From: Hyphomicrobiales bacterium
GTDB lineage: Bacteria > Pseudomonadota > Alphaproteobacteria > Rhizobiales > Rhizobiaceae
Length of the DNA stretch: 64,000 nt
Assembly: GCA_900470805.1 (NCBI GenBank)
Contig: UCCA01000011.1
Coordinates: forward strand, 1-64,000
Direction: 5' to 3'
Translations under genes and position numbers: made by a program
Notes under the pieces: model-generated
Seen by the model: the letters and a program-made list of their open reading frames with translations, nothing else
What the model was told of the DNA's origin: nothing
Databases searched by the model: none
Part shown: positions 52,836 through 62,112 of the stretch, in pieces
Numbering within the stretch: the stretch's first letter is position 1
Layout of the letters: each line of letters begins with the position of its first letter

Positions 52836-53545
52836 GCCAGCGCCTTGATATAACGGGCCTCACAAGCGGCTACGGCCGCATCGACGTTCTGCACGATCTC
52901 AGCGTCTCGATGGGTATCCATGGCAACGTCGGGCTCTTCGGCCCCAACGGTCACGGCAAGACGACATTGTTGCGAACGGTGTCGGGTCTGATCAAACCCA
53001 GCAAAGGGTCCATCGCGTTCAATGGCGTGGAGCTCTCGACGCTAACGCCGCGCGCGATCGTGGAGCTCGGCCTCATCCATGTCTCACAGGGAAACCGCCT
53101 GTTTCCGGACCTTACCATCGGTGAATGTCTATCGCTCGGGGCTTTCACCAAGGCAGCACGGGGACGGGAGGAAGCAAGTCGGGAAGAGGTCCTCAGGATT
53201 TTTCCAAAGCTTGGTGAGCGTTGGCGACAGAAAGTGCGCACGCTGTCGGGCGGTGAGCGTCAGATGGTGTCCATCGGAACAGCGCTGATGAGTTGCCCGA
53301 AGATGCTGGTGCTCGACGAACCCACCCTGGGTCTAGCGCCCAAGATCAAGGAGGAGCTGTGCATTGCCGTCATGAGAATATCGAAGCAGGGCGTGCCGTT
53401 GATCGTCGTGGAACAGGACGTTGAGTTTCTGCTCGAGCTCAGCAACCACCTCTACCTCATCAACCACGGAGAGATCGCCGCCGAGATCAAGCCGGGCCAA
53501 TCGCTCGACCATGCCGAGATCATGTCACTGTATTTCGGCAAGTAA
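52832..53545 (+). CDS. livF: Liv-type ABC ATP-binding protein (LivF)
   Basis: 237 residues. Walker A GPNGHGKTTL, signature LSGGERQMV, Walker B MLVLDEPTLGLAP, H-loop VEQDVEF. This is the standard 235-residue LivF, with complete motifs. Pairs with the preceding ATPase. Confidence 0.9.
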   Translation: MSQRLDITGLTSGYGRIDVLHDLSVSMGIHGNVGLFGPNGHGKTTLLRTVSGLIKPSKGSIAFNGVELSTLTPRAIVELGLIHVSQGNRLFPDLTIGECLSLGAFTKAARGREEASREEVLRIFPKLGERWRQKVRTLSGGERQMVSIGTALMSCPKMLVLDEPTLGLAPKIKEELCIAVMRISKQGVPLIVVEQDVEFLLELSNHLYLINHGEIAAEIKPGQSLDHAEIMSLYFGK

Positions 53546-53563
53546 GCACCGAAAGGAACCACA

Positions 53564-54439
53564 ATGGACGCTGCTGCCCAGATTTTTATAGGTGGTCTCT
53601 TTCAAGGCTCTCTCTATGCCGTCATGGCGGTCGGTCTTGCGTTGATCTGGACGACCATTGGCGTATTCAACTTTGCTCATGGCGTCCTGATGATGCTGGG
53701 AGCGTATGGTGCATGGCAACTGACTGCGATCGGCGTGCCGTATTTTGTGGTCGTACCGCTCACGATGCTTTTGATGGCCGGTTTCGGCTGGCTTCTCCAG
53801 GCGACCGTCGTCCGACCACTGATAGGCAGGCCAAATATCGTGCTCGTGGTGGTCATCACCACGCTTGCGGCGGCCTCCCTCGTAGAGAATGGCACGCTGG
53901 AGATCTGGGGGCCACGGTCCAAACAGTTGCCGAGCCTAAGCGACGGAAACACGAGTGTCCTCGGCGTTGGGATATCAGTTCACCAGCTTGTCATAATCGC
54001 TGTGACACCGTTCATTCTAATGGGGCTTTGGCTCTTCCTTCACAAGACGCGCCTAGGCCTGGCCCTTCGCGCCGTTGCCCAAAACGAAGATGCGAGCCTT
54101 CTCGTTGGCCTGAACGTGAAAGCTCTCTACGGCTTAGCGTTCGCCATCTCGGCAGCAATGGCTGCACTGGCTGGGATTTTCCTGGGTGGCTATCGCTTCA
54201 TGTCACCGGTGATGGGGTCGGACCCCCTGCTCAAGGCGCTCATCGTCGTCGTGTTCGGAGGCCTGTCGAGTATCACGGGGCCGATCTTTGCAGCCTATCT
54301 AATCGGCTTCTTCGAGGCTGTCTGCAGCTACTACTTCGGACTCTATTGGACGCCTGCGCTGTTGTTCGTCGTTCTCATCTTAACGCTCATGATACGGCCG
54401 GAGGGCATCTTCGCCGGGAAAACGCGAGGCTTGGCGTGA
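53564..54439 (+). CDS. livH: Liv-type ABC permease (LivH)
   Basis: 291 residues, about eight helices: FIGGLFQGSLYAVMAVGLALI, VFNFAHGVLMMLGAYGAW, VFGGLSSITGPIFAAYLIG near the C-terminus. The NFAHG motif in helix 2 is the LivH signature. It is followed by a TGATG overlap with livM. Confidence 0.9.
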   Translation: MDAAAQIFIGGLFQGSLYAVMAVGLALIWTTIGVFNFAHGVLMMLGAYGAWQLTAIGVPYFVVVPLTMLLMAGFGWLLQATVVRPLIGRPNIVLVVVITTLAAASLVENGTLEIWGPRSKQLPSLSDGNTSVLGVGISVHQLVIIAVTPFILMGLWLFLHKTRLGLALRAVAQNEDASLLVGLNVKALYGLAFAISAAMAALAGIFLGGYRFMSPVMGSDPLLKALIVVVFGGLSSITGPIFAAYLIGFFEAVCSYYFGLYWTPALLFVVLILTLMIRPEGIFAGKTRGLA

Positions 54440-55479
54440 TGTTCAATCGAGACGATTCTCAAAATCCAGGCCGCGTTCGATGGCAGCAGGAAGCTGGCGT
54501 CCTGCTCCTGGCGTTTCTCGTGATGGCTTTATTGCCTCTGGCGGTTACCGACAGCTACAGCCGTCATATCCTGATCATGGCCTTCATCTATGCGATCGTG
54601 GCCTCGAACTGGGACTTGAGTCTCGGCTATGGCGGCGTGTTCAATTTCGGCCATCTGGCGCTTTTCGGCATAGGCGTTTACGCATACGGGCTTCTGACGA
54701 AGTTCGCAGGCGCCGACCCTTGGCTGGCGCTCGCAGCGAGCGGGGTGATTGCAACGTTCGCGGCAGTCCTGGTGACGATGCCAATCCTGCGCCTGAAAGG
54801 CATCTACATCATTCTCGTCACCTTCGGCTTCGCACAACTGGTGATGCAATTGGTATTGAGCCAATCGGCGATTACCGGCGGCACGCAAGGCATGGTGCGG
54901 ATCGAGACATTGTATATCGCTGGCCACAACATGGTGCGTGACCAGAAGTTCGCTTATTTCTACATCGCGCTCTCCATACTTTTTCTCAGTACCGTGTTTC
55001 TGCGAGCGCTGGTGCGATCGAAAATCGGGGCAAGCATCGTGGCTCTGCGTGACAACGAGGAGTACGCAATCAGCCGCGGCATTTCGCTTGCCCGCCAGCG
55101 CTTCATCACACTTGCGGCGAGTGCATTCTTCACCGGTGTCGCCGGGGCGTTTTATGCCGCATACCAGAGGAACGCTTCCGTCGACGTATTCGGGATGAGC
55201 TTGTCGACCGTCATCCTGTCGATGGTTCTTCTCGGTGGAACCAGCACGATCTACGGAGCGATCGTGGCCTCGTTCGTCTTGACGATTTTCTCTGAATTCA
55301 TGGCTGATTTCGGGGCTTGGCGCCCGATCATCACCGCGGTTCTGATTATAGCCGTGATGCTGGTTTATCCCGCCGGACTGGCGGGAGCGGCCCGCTCGAT
55401 GGCCTCGCGGGCAATGCGGCGATCCACCAGACCCGCTCCGGCTTCGAGTGACGCTACCGCACCCCACACCAGTCGATGA
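54439..55479 (+). CDS. livM: Liv-type ABC permease (LivM)
   Basis: 346 residues with about ten helices: IYAIVASNWDLSLGYGGVFNFGHLALFGIG (LivM signature VFNFGHLAL), GIYIILVTFGFAQLVMQLV and MVLLGGTSTIYGAIVASF. ATG 54439 is set by the TGATG overlap and the LivM N-terminus. The C-terminal 26 nt overlap the end of the convergent M20 gene. Confidence 0.9.
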   Translation: MFNRDDSQNPGRVRWQQEAGVLLLAFLVMALLPLAVTDSYSRHILIMAFIYAIVASNWDLSLGYGGVFNFGHLALFGIGVYAYGLLTKFAGADPWLALAASGVIATFAAVLVTMPILRLKGIYIILVTFGFAQLVMQLVLSQSAITGGTQGMVRIETLYIAGHNMVRDQKFAYFYIALSILFLSTVFLRALVRSKIGASIVALRDNEEYAISRGISLARQRFITLAASAFFTGVAGAFYAAYQRNASVDVFGMSLSTVILSMVLLGGTSTIYGAIVASFVLTIFSEFMADFGAWRPIITAVLIIAVMLVYPAGLAGAARSMASRAMRRSTRPAPASSDATAPHTSR

Positions 55480-56767
55480 TGCTTGCCGCGACAACCTTGG
55501 TGGTTTCGACAAGTGACTCGATATCGACATACTCGTCGTCACCGTGGAAGCCGTCACCCGACGGCCCAAAAATGACGCCGTCGACGCCGGCGCCTGCATA
55601 ATGCGCGGCATCGCATACGGCGACAAAACCCTTGATGTCAGGCTTGCGTCCTATCTGCGTTTTCCTGTTCACAAGCGATGCCACAAGCGGATGATCGACC
55701 GATGTGTTCAGTGGGGGGAAATGCAGTCCGCCCAGTTCCCACTCGATCATCGGCGGATGTTCACGCAGCCAGGCATCGGTTTGCGCGAAATGATAGACGA
55801 AGGCCTCGAAATCCTTGCGGTATTGCGCTGAGGTCTCCATCGGAAGAAACTTCATATCAAGGTCGAGGACCGCGATATCAGGAATGATCGCAGGGTTGGT
55901 CATCGTAATCGGAAGCCCATTTACGCCGAGGCCCGCCCCTGCATGCATCACGCCGACGTTGATGGTATTCATTCCCAAAGGCAAAAGCGGATGAGATCTC
56001 GCACGGGTGCGATCGAGTTCGTACTGCCTGAGCGCCTCGATAAATCGCGCCGCGATCTCGATTGCATTGACGCCGGGCTCGAGCCGTCCCGGTTCCTGAC
56101 GCTGAGGGTAGATCTCGTTGTAACGCCAGGCGGAGTGGGCAGTCCGTCCGCGGATGGTAATCCGGGCCCATTCCAATCCACCTTCGGCGGGCAGGACATC
56201 GCCCCAGGTCGGCTCAGCAACGAGCGCTGCCTTCGCCAACTTGCCACGTTTCACCGCGTCCATCGCACCAAAGCCCCCGGCCTCTTCGTCGACGACCGCA
56301 TGCATCGACAGGCGCCCGTCGAGTTCTATGCCGGCCTTGCGGATCGCGCGGACGGCCGCAACACAAGCCGCCACTCCCCCTTTCATGTCTATCGAACCGC
56401 GACCGTAGAGTCGGCCGTCTTTTATGTCACCTCCGAAAGGATCAACTGTCCAGCGGGCTGGATCACCGACGGGAACGACGTCAATGTGGCCGCATAAAAT
56501 GAGGCTACGTTCTTCGCTTCCAGGTAGATCGGCGACTAGATTTGGGCGTTCCGGAAATACGTCCCACTGTTCGGTCGAAAAACCTATTGCCACCAGCTCC
56601 CGATCAAGAACCTTTTGAACATCTGCCTCACGGTTTTGCTCCGCATCGGCGTGGAACTTCGGATTCACGGACGGGATGCGCACTAACTCGCGGGTAAGTT
56701 CAGTCACCCAATCTCGGTCCTTGTCGATAGACGAATAGAGCTTCTGGACAACATGATCAACCGACAT
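55454..56767 (-). CDS. ArgE/DapE-type M20 metallo-deacylase
   Basis: 437 residues. M20 metal-binding pattern: His in CGHIDVVPVG, bridging Asp in GRGSIDMKGG, Glu in HAVVDEEAGGFGA, Glu in LVAEPTWG and C-terminal His in GFHGDDEYVD. A dimerisation (lid) domain lies at about 195-310. Deacylates N-acyl amino acids. It is reached by the third TGAAA-type palindrome, so it likely completes the amide/glutamyl pathway (inference). Convergent with livM, with which it overlaps by 26 nt. Confidence 0.9.
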   Translation of the reverse strand: MSVDHVVQKLYSSIDKDRDWVTELTRELVRIPSVNPKFHADAEQNREADVQKVLDRELVAIGFSTEQWDVFPERPNLVADLPGSEERSLILCGHIDVVPVGDPARWTVDPFGGDIKDGRLYGRGSIDMKGGVAACVAAVRAIRKAGIELDGRLSMHAVVDEEAGGFGAMDAVKRGKLAKAALVAEPTWGDVLPAEGGLEWARITIRGRTAHSAWRYNEIYPQRQEPGRLEPGVNAIEIAARFIEALRQYELDRTRARSHPLLPLGMNTINVGVMHAGAGLGVNGLPITMTNPAIIPDIAVLDLDMKFLPMETSAQYRKDFEAFVYHFAQTDAWLREHPPMIEWELGGLHFPPLNTSVDHPLVASLVNRKTQIGRKPDIKGFVAVCDAAHYAGAGVDGVIFGPSGDGFHGDDEYVDIESLVETTKVVAASIIDWCGVR

Positions 56768-56824
56768 TGGAAAGCCTCATAGCGATGAACTTATCGCTTC
56801 ACAATACGGATAATGGATGAAAAA

Positions 56825-56840
56825 TGAAATATAATATTCA
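56825..56840. promoter_or_regulatory. RpiR-type palindrome 3 (TGAAA-N6-ATTCA)
   Basis: TGAAA (56825-56829), TATAAT, ATTCA (56836-56840); one arm mismatch relative to sites 1 and 2. It lies 58 nt upstream of the M20 gene. Confidence 0.5.
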
Positions 56841-57329
56841 CTCCTGGAAAACTCTTATCAATGGCAAGAAATTGCCGGAGCAAACTCACATGGGTCTGCC
56901 AGAGGCGATTTGTGAAATATGCAGATCTTGATAGGACACAAACCAGCGCCCTGCTATTTGCAACGGGTAACTGGCATATCGTGTCGTATTTATCGCCAAT
57001 CAAGGGAGACAACGAGGGCACGACACGACGGATGCTTGCTACTACGGTCGCCCGGCAAAGGGCGGGCATTTTGCCGCTTGGGAGCAGCCGGAACTGTTTG
57101 CGGCCGAACTAAGGACCTCGTTCAAGTCTCTGCGTGATCAGATCTGACGTTGCGCCGCGGCGAGGCCACATGGAGGAGGTAATGCGAAACATCACAGCAT
57201 TCTGTCTATGGTCTGTGATGTTGCCGACTCGTCGTGTAGTGAACGTCACGTGAGACGACGTCTACCGATCTTTCCAGGTCAGTTGCGGACGACCTAGAGC
57301 GGCTATCTGAAGGAGCGAAGGTCGGTCGC
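56841..57329. other. Intergenic region, nothing recognised
   Basis: About 490 bp; the open frames here lack protein character. Probably holds the promoter region of the M20 gene and the 3' end of the tetR gene. Confidence 0.35.
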
Positions 57330-57995
57330 TTACCTCTTCACGGGAAGCATTGCTCGAATGAGCAGATCAATACCAGCCAAGAAGTCAGCTCGGTCATCAT
57401 GCTCGGCAAGCTTGCAAGAAATGCTGGAAACGAACGGGAATGCTGTCGCATCGAGACAAGCCCAAACGTCAGCAACTTCGCCGAGGAACCTGGACCTGTC
57501 CAAGCCATGTTTGCGAGCGAACTGAGCGTTGGCCGCGTTTTGACCGGCCACTCCCAAGATATAGCTGAGCAGTGCTGAGACCGCCGCCCATTCTTCAACA
57601 ACTCCGATGACGCGGACCTGCTGTCCAATCAATTCTAGGATCCGCACCATCGGCATCTTTCCAGGCGTTTGAGCCAGCACCGTTCCCATCCAAGGGTGCG
57701 TATCAATGCAGTCGAACAGAGCGAGACCCACAGCGCGGATCGTCTCTTCCGGCGTCGGGCGCTCCACCACTGAATGGAGAGTGCGTTGGATCACGACGTC
57801 ACAAGCCGAAATCAGCAGATCATCCTTGTTTTCTACGTGCCAGTAGATCGCGCCCGCTCCAGTTGCCAGCCGCGTCGCCAGCGCTTGGAAGGTCAATCCC
57901 CCTTTGCCGGACTCATCTAGGATCGAGATCGCCGCTTCGATGATCTGATCCCTCGACAGTGAATTTCGCTTTCCCAGCCTAGATGCTTTTCTCAT
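57330..57995 (-). CDS. TetR-family regulator (TetR-class C-terminal domain)
   Basis: 221 residues. HTH at about 12-55 (SRDQIIEAAISILDESGKGGLTFQALATRLATGAGAIYWHVENKDDLL in pieces) carries the GAxYWHVxxKDDL motif typical of true TetR-type repressors. The ligand domain has LALFDCIDTHPWMGTVLAQ. ATG 57995 has AAGG upstream; the longer frame starts inside the divergent gene. It is divergent from the TetX-like gene, with two tandem operators between, so it probably represses both. Confidence 0.85.
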   Translation of the reverse strand: MRKASRLGKRNSLSRDQIIEAAISILDESGKGGLTFQALATRLATGAGAIYWHVENKDDLLISACDVVIQRTLHSVVERPTPEETIRAVGLALFDCIDTHPWMGTVLAQTPGKMPMVRILELIGQQVRVIGVVEEWAAVSALLSYILGVAGQNAANAQFARKHGLDRSRFLGEVADVWACLDATAFPFVSSISCKLAEHDDRADFLAGIDLLIRAMLPVKR

Positions 57996-58004
57996 CCGAT
58001 CACC

Positions 58005-58048
58005 TTGACATATATGGAATGACATTCCAACTATGGAATGACATTCTA
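58005..58048. promoter_or_regulatory. Tandem operators between tetR and the TetX-like gene
   Basis: TGGAATGACATTCCA (58015-58029), a perfect palindrome, followed by TGGAATGACATTCTA (58034-58048), one mismatch; centres are 19 bp apart. TTGACA at 58005-58010 gives a plus-strand -35 whose spacer contains the first site. Half-site ATGACATTC also fits a minus-strand promoter. Confidence 0.7.
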
Positions 58049-58082
58049 TTTTGGTGTTAAGCTCTGAACCGCGGAAAGCGTC

Positions 58083-59204
58083 ATGAAAAACCAGATCGCC
58101 ATTATCGGAGCCGGGCTCGGTGGCCTGATGCTCGCCCGCGTCCTCTATCGTCACGGGGTTGCCGCGACCATATATGAGTCCGACGCCTCACCGGAGGCAC
58201 GATCCCAAGGTGGAATGCTCGACATCCACGATTTCAATGGTCAACTCGCCATCAAGGATGCCGGACTTTATGACGAGTTCCAGAAGCTGATCCATCCCGG
58301 TGGCCAGCAGACCCGTGTCCTGGATAGGCATGGCTCGGTCCTCATGGATACGCCTGACGATGGCACCGGAGGACGTCCGGAAGTTCAAAGAGGGGAGCTA
58401 CGAAGAATCCTTCTCGAGTCTCTTCCCCCGAACAGCGTCCAGTGGGGGAGTAAGCTTTTGACCGCTACGCGGCTCGGAGCCGGAATTCATGAGCTGACAT
58501 TTGCCAACGGCCGCAAAGTCATTGTGAACCTCGTCGTCGGCGCGGATGGCGCGTGGTCGAAGGTGCGGCCTTTGATCTCCGACGCGCAGCCCACCTACGC
58601 GGGGACCACCTTCATCGAGACCTGGTTGTTGGATGCCGACGTCCGTCATAAGGCAAGTGCCGCAGCTGTCGGTGGCGGCGGCATGTTCGCACTCGCGCCC
58701 GGCAAGGGCATCATGGCGCACCGCGAACCGGACGGAGTGCTGCACGCGTACGTGGCGTTGAACAGGACAAGGCAATGGATACAACGCATCGACTTCGATG
58801 ACGCTCAATCCGCAAAGGCGACTATTGCCGCCGAATTCGCCGACTGGACGCCAGCCCTGACAGACCTCATCACGCAGAGTGACACTACCCCAGTTGCTCG
58901 GATCCTTCATCAGCTTCCGGACGATCATCGGTGGAGCCGCCTGCCGGGTGTGACGCTAATCGGCGATGCCGCGCATCTAATGATCCCTTCCGGCGAGGGT
59001 GCCAATCTCGCTATGTATGACGGAGCCGAACTGGGAAAAGCGATCGCCGCCAGCCCCAACGAACTGGAGCATGCGCTCCAGTCCTATGAAAACGAGCTCT
59101 TCCCGCGCAGTACGGCCGCGGCAAAGGAAGCGGCGGCATTAGCGAACCTGATGTTCGCCCATGACACCCCCCAATCACTGCTGAGAATGTTTCGCGGGGA
59201 TTAA
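58083..59204 (+). CDS. TetX-like FAD-dependent monooxygenase
   Basis: 373 residues, similar in size and layout to TetX (388). FAD motif GAGLGG (residues 9-14), GGMLDIHDFNGQLAIKDAGL (TetX: GGTLDLH...), the REL-type motif RGELRRILLESL, WGSKLL, and GDAAHLMIPSGEGANLAMYDGAELGKAI (FAD ribityl/motif GD). These blocks align with TetX in order. Substrate is unknown; tetracycline inactivation is a possibility, not shown. It is controlled by a tetR-type repressor and two operators. It is the last intact gene before the IS21 remnant, which begins within 20 bp. Confidence 0.8.
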   Translation: MKNQIAIIGAGLGGLMLARVLYRHGVAATIYESDASPEARSQGGMLDIHDFNGQLAIKDAGLYDEFQKLIHPGGQQTRVLDRHGSVLMDTPDDGTGGRPEVQRGELRRILLESLPPNSVQWGSKLLTATRLGAGIHELTFANGRKVIVNLVVGADGAWSKVRPLISDAQPTYAGTTFIETWLLDADVRHKASAAAVGGGGMFALAPGKGIMAHREPDGVLHAYVALNRTRQWIQRIDFDDAQSAKATIAAEFADWTPALTDLITQSDTTPVARILHQLPDDHRWSRLPGVTLIGDAAHLMIPSGEGANLAMYDGAELGKAIAASPNELEHALQSYENELFPRSTAAAKEAAALANLMFAHDTPQSLLRMFRGD

Positions 59205-59209
59205 CGCCG

Positions 59210-60265
59210 CGCGACACCGCTCTTCGTCGCCGCCAAGGAGAGCGCGGACCGCGGACAAAAGGATCGACCGTCGTCGCCCGCCCCAGATGGACGAGGCAGG
59301 TCGGGGTGACCCGCGTCGTATACTCGACGAAGCCGTCGAACGGGCGGGTAACAGGCATCAATGCCAAAGCTTCCTCCGCCCAGATGTCGGCGATGGTGCC
59401 ACGCATCTGTCCATGCGGGGTCTTTGCCCAGAATTCCTTGCATCGAAGCTCCAACCAGTCGTTCAGGGCATCCAGCGATGGAAAGCGCGGAACAGGTTGG
59501 AAGAAGCGGTGACGCGCATCCTGCACATTCTTCTCGACCTGTCCTTTCTCCCAGCCTGAAGCCGGATTGCAGAACTCGGGTTCGAACAGGTAGTGACTGG
59601 CCATCTCCTGGAAGCGGACATTGACGTCACGCTCCTTGCCACGGCCGACCTTGTCGATCGCGGTCCGCATGTTGTACCGCGGCCGGGGATGCCTCCGAAC
59701 ACGCGGAATGCATGGTTGTGGGCATCGAACAGCATCTCTTGGGTCTGCAGCAGATAGGCCCGCACGACGCAAGCGCGGCTGTAACTCAGCTTCGTGTGCG
59801 CCACCTGCAGCCTGGTGCGCTCATTGCCGATGATGGCCCAGTCTTCCGACCAGTCGAACTGGAAGGCTTCACCGGGGTCGAACGCCAGGGGCAAATATGT
59901 CCCGCGGCCCGTCGTCTGCAACTCTCTCTGCCGATCATCGCGCCATTCCCGAGCAAATGCCGCCACTCGGTTATAGGAACCCTCATAGCCAAGGCTCATC
60001 AGATCGGCATGCAACTGCTTCATCGTCCGCTTTTGTTTGCGTTCTTTTTGGTTTCGGTCTTCAGCCAGGCCGACAACCGATCGGCAAAAGGATCAAGCTT
60101 GCTCGGCCGCTCCGGGACCTTGAACTTCGGCTCTACGCCGTCCAGGCGCAGGTATTTGCGGATCGCATTCTGGGATAGGCCGGTCCTGCGGCAAATCTCC
60201 CGGATCGATTGATGCTCTCGAAAATGCCAGCGTCGGATTACGTTCAGTAACGCCATGTCGATCAC
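59210..60265 (-). mobile_element. istA: IS21-family istA remnant (multiple frameshifts)
   Basis: Three frames together give a degenerate IstA. Frame 1 (60265-60020): an N-terminal HTH, EHQSIREICRRTGLSQNAIRKY. Frame 2 (60023 leftward): LHADLMSLGYEGSYNRVAAF, DPGEAFQFDWSEDWAII, MLFDAHNHAFRVFGG. Frame 3 (59690 leftward): NMRTAIDKVGRG, NPASGWEKGQVEKNVQDA, PTCLVH. Shifts are at about 60030 and 59685; the last part past 59250 is out of frame and the C-terminal domain is missing. The DDE-type FQFDWSED part is present. No istB or terminal repeats found. Inactive. Confidence 0.75.
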
Positions 60266-60545
60266 TCCAGAGCCCCCGCTGAAACCTCGCGAGGAATGAT
60301 TGAAACATTGGTCAAATCTCAGTGATAATTTCCCGCAATCCCCGGTTCGCTCTCAGTGCGAATCAACAGTTTGCTGCTTTGGCAAAACTCACAATCACGT
60401 GCATTGATTTATGGGCATATGCCCGTCTTTTACTTTTGCGCGCCGGTTTTCATGCTGGCGCGGGCCGACACGATCCCTGCTTGCATAGCGGGAGTACTAC
60501 GCAAGACGCGTCAGCATACTGGCCGCCATTCCACAAGTTGGCGGA
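60266..60545. other. Intergenic region, nothing recognised
   Basis: 280 bp between the IS21 remnant and the SDR fragment. Likely contains the lost IS end, but no inverted repeat was found by eye. Confidence 0.3.
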
Positions 60546-60749
60546 GATCCAACCGGCCCCATTGATACCGAGGGGACTGCCGATATCATGTCCTCAGAGC
60601 GCAAAGGCATGATCGCAGCTCAAGTACCGGCCGGCCGCTTCGGGAACCCGCATGAGATCGCCAACGTGGTTACCTTTCTGGCCAGCCCGGCGGCGAGTTA
60701 CGTGAACGGAGCGGATTTTCAGGTAGATGGGGGCTGGGCTCAAGTTTAA
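60546..60749 (+). pseudogene. C-terminal SDR fragment
   Basis: The frame runs [19 protein letters not shown], then [40 protein letters not shown] and stops at 60749. This is the C-terminal third of an SDR ([33 protein letters not shown]). The N-terminal Rossmann part is absent; it was possibly removed by the IS21 insertion. ATG 60588 could start a short peptide, but function is unlikely. Confidence 0.75.
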
Positions 60750-60776
60750 TTTGTAGCGCTGTCACTACCGCAACTG

Positions 60777-60803
60777 AAAGGGCCCGCTCGCTGCGAGCCC
60801 TTT
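60777..60803 (+). terminator. Intrinsic terminator after the SDR fragment
   Basis: AAAGGGC (60777-60783) pairs with GCCCTTT (60797-60803), the loop can fold further, and TTGCTTT follows. Confidence 0.6.
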
Positions 60804-61113
60804 TGCTTTGCGGCACGACCCGGAACAGCCTGATTAGCCTGTATCATCGCAAGCCGACACATTAGGCAGCGCTTGCTCAACAAATGCTTTTAATGCCCAT
60901 TATTTAATCTAGCCCATTTTTTCGTCATTTATTGGCGTGATATCCGCCTGATTTGGCGGAAAACGCACCACCACGCCTGTTGTGCAATAGCACGCATTGG
61001 CCTGTAATCACGTTCAAGCCGAGCGATCGGCGACAGTCCTAAAATCAGATCAGAAGGCCCGGACCGTGATGGTTGCAGGAAACGAGAGACCGTGCTTTCG
61101 CCATGGAGCGACA
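60804..61113. other. Intergenic region upstream of the GTPase gene
   Basis: 310 bp, AT-richer than the surroundings around 60880-60930. A promoter for the nitrile hydratase module is expected here; no clear -35/-10 or riboswitch fold was recognised. Confidence 0.35.
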
Positions 61114-62088
61114 ATGTCAAAGATCAAGACGACAATCCTCACGGGGTTTCTTGGTGCGGGGAAAACGACGTTGCTGAATAGCCTGCTCACGCAGACCTCA
61201 GGCGAGCGGATCGCGGTCATTGTCAATGAGTATGGTGAGGTTGGCATTGACGGGCAACTCGTTGTCGATACTCAAGACGCCGTCGTCGAACTGAACAACG
61301 GCTGCATATGCTGCACGGTCAGGGACGACCTCATCAGCGCGATAGGAGAGCTCCTCAGATCGGGGCGGCAGATCGATCGTTTTGTTATCGAGACCTCTGG
61401 ATTGGCAGATCCTGCTCCGGTCATCCAATCGTTCATACTGGACGAAGTTCTTTCGGCACGCCTGCAGCTCGATGCGATCGTGACCGTTGTAGATGCGCTG
61501 CATTTCGAGCAGCAGCTAACACAGGACGAAGCCGTCGAGCAGATCAGTTTTGCAGACCTGATCATACTCAATAAGACCGATCTGGTACCGGACGCTCTGG
61601 TAATGCAGTCGGAGAAGACATTGCGGCTGCTGAACCCCCTGGCGCGTATCGTTCGGACGAGCCGTTGCCAGATATCCTCCGCCGAGGTCCTGGACATTGG
61701 CGCGTTTGATCTCAAAAACATCCTTAGCATCGACCCACTTGTACTCGATGAACACAGCCATGAACACGACGAGTCTATTGGCTGTGTGGCCATTCTCGAG
61801 GAAGCGCCACTCGATCCAGGCCTCTTCAATACTTGGCTCAACCGCCTTATTCAGGAAGTCGGCCAAAACCTATTTCGGATCAAGGGCGTGCTGAGCTTCT
61901 CGAACGAGGCACGACGCTATGTCTTCCACGGTGTTCACATGACACTGGAAGGCCGCCCGGGAAAGCCATGGGCGTCGTCTGACAAACGCCGCAGCGAGAT
62001 CGTCTTCATCGGGCGCAATATCGATGAGGCAATGCTGCGTGAAGGCGTCGGAAGCTGCCTCTCCTCTCTCCCCGCACTTGCATCCTAA
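61114..62088 (+). CDS. COG0523 (CobW/NHase44k-like) metal-chaperone GTPase
   Basis: 324 residues. P-loop GFLGAGKTTLLN (residues 10-21), the CxCC metal motif in NNGCICCTVRDDL, switch region EYGEVGIDGQL, ETSGLADPAPV, and NKTDLV for guanine binding; a C-terminal CobW_C-like domain (about 210-320) has RIKGVLSFSNEARRYVFHGVH. It is the first gene of the nitrile hydratase module; COG0523 GTPases act as activators or metallochaperones of nitrile hydratase in Rhodococcus (NHase44k with the Fe-type enzyme). GGAG precedes ATG 61114. Confidence 0.9.
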   Translation: MSKIKTTILTGFLGAGKTTLLNSLLTQTSGERIAVIVNEYGEVGIDGQLVVDTQDAVVELNNGCICCTVRDDLISAIGELLRSGRQIDRFVIETSGLADPAPVIQSFILDEVLSARLQLDAIVTVVDALHFEQQLTQDEAVEQISFADLIILNKTDLVPDALVMQSEKTLRLLNPLARIVRTSRCQISSAEVLDIGAFDLKNILSIDPLVLDEHSHEHDESIGCVAILEEAPLDPGLFNTWLNRLIQEVGQNLFRIKGVLSFSNEARRYVFHGVHMTLEGRPGKPWASSDKRRSEIVFIGRNIDEAMLREGVGSCLSSLPALAS

Positions 62089-62112
62089 CCCTCACAGAAA
62101 AGGAGACGACAA

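Noticed and set aside
53713..54438. Upstream open frame before livM
   Set aside because: It is the shadow of livH; the real livM starts at 54439 by the TGATG overlap.
54529..55626. 365-codon minus-strand ORF
   Set aside because: Antisense to livM and shadow of the M20 gene end; low-complexity His/Arg-rich translation.
60020..60040. C_AAA_AAG slippery site in istA, possible programmed frameshift
   Set aside because: The slip is not the canonical A_AAA_AAG, further shifts follow downstream and the C-terminus is lost, so decay is more likely.
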